Assembly (NCBI GenBank): GCA_017622215.1
Contig: JAGARO010000010.1
Location: 62,001-126,000 of the forward strand
Direction of reading: 5' to 3'
Length of the DNA: 64,000 nt
From: Clostridia bacterium
Lineage (GTDB): Bacteria; Bacillota; Clostridia; Monoglobales; Monoglobaceae
Numbering within the stretch: the stretch's first letter is position 1; each line of letters opens with the position of its first letter. Position numbers and translations under genes: made by a program. This document shows, piece by piece, positions 63,336 to 64,000 of the stretch. The notes under the pieces were generated by a model. The model saw only the letters and a program-made list of their open reading frames with translations. It made no database searches and had not been told where the DNA came from.

Positions 63336-63339
<4 letters not shown>
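62755..63339 (+). CDS. yqeK: YqeK family HD-domain hydrolase
   Basis: The protein has 194 aa. RFNHTMGVAKEAVRLA (first His), GLLHDCAKE (HD motif), HGPVGEYVAKE, SAIRYHSTGRSNMTLLEKIIFLADFIEPGR are YqeK signatures. Members hydrolyse diadenosine tetraphosphate. Overlaps nadD and rsfS by 4 nt each, the conserved nadD-yqeK-rsfS order. Confidence 0.94.

Positions 63340-64000
<661 letters not shown>

Overview
The window is a 64 kb stretch of a Firmicutes chromosome, almost certainly a member of the class Clostridia. It is low to mid GC with strong AGGAGG-type ribosome binding sites and near-consensus SigA promoters (TTGACA-17-TATAAT type). It carries Firmicutes cell-division genes (sepF, ylmH, divIVA), sporulation-type genes (spoIIM, a spoIVFB-like M50 protease), the MEP pathway gene dxs, and the Clostridia pair of TIGR03960 radical SAM plus DUF2344. 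I cannot fix the genus. Nearly everything is on the + strand; only three small transcription units, around 27.7-27.9 kb and 29.8-30.9 kb, face the other way. No prophage, CRISPR array, tRNA, rRNA or insertion-sequence transposase was seen.

Layout. 1-16.3 kb: mismatch repair and tRNA modification (mutS partial, mutL, miaA), a HlyD-like membrane protein, a division/envelope block (yggS, sepF, ylmH, divIVA, lspA, rluD-like), then radC, uvrB, uvrA and manA. 16.3-24.9 kb: lon, engB, hisS and tyrS, a possible small RNA, then three tandem M42 aminopeptidase-family genes, the third of which has lost its catalytic residues. 24.9-30.9 kb: a 57-residue cysteine-rich protein, an orphan PTS EIIC-like membrane protein, a secreted cohesin/stalk-domain protein, tmk, metK and a reverse-strand SpoIVFB-like unit. 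30.9-41.6 kb: radical SAM/DUF2344, rplU-rpmA-obg (no prp between rplU and rpmA), rplS-lepB-rbgA-rnhB-yraN, a dipeptidase, an aminotransferase and proC. 41.6-50.1 kb: spoIIM, xerD, a 266-bp inverted-repeat element, a ~615-nt structured RNA, oapA, dxs, tlyA, nadK, recN and rseC-like. 50.1-64 kb: an ABC-F ATPase, smc, ftsY, ylxM, ffh, rpsP, khpA, rimM, trmD, a zinc-ribbon/propeller membrane protein, nadD, yqeK, rsfS and leuS (partial).

The most striking locus is 43.38-44.61 kb. A perfect consensus promoter drives a ~615-nt non-coding, heavily base-paired transcript whose two ends pair with each other. It is followed after about 25 nt by a ~180-aa multi-pass membrane protein and then dxs-tlyA-nadK-recN. 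Size, gene partner and neighbourhood match OLE RNA (Ornate Large Extremophilic RNA) and its partner OapA. Directly upstream, between xerD and the OLE promoter, lies a 266-bp element with ~34-bp imperfect terminal inverted repeats and two further nested palindromes. It looks like a non-autonomous (MITE-like) repeat.

Other points of note are: L27 (rpmA) without the Firmicutes N-terminal extension, matching the missing Prp protease gene; nadD with no ATG/GTG/TTG start in a sensible place and an apparent ATC start; a terminator hairpin overlapping the transcription start of ylxM-ffh; the rpsP...rplS operon split into two blocks about 24 kb apart; and ribosomal protein leaders upstream of rplU and rplS.
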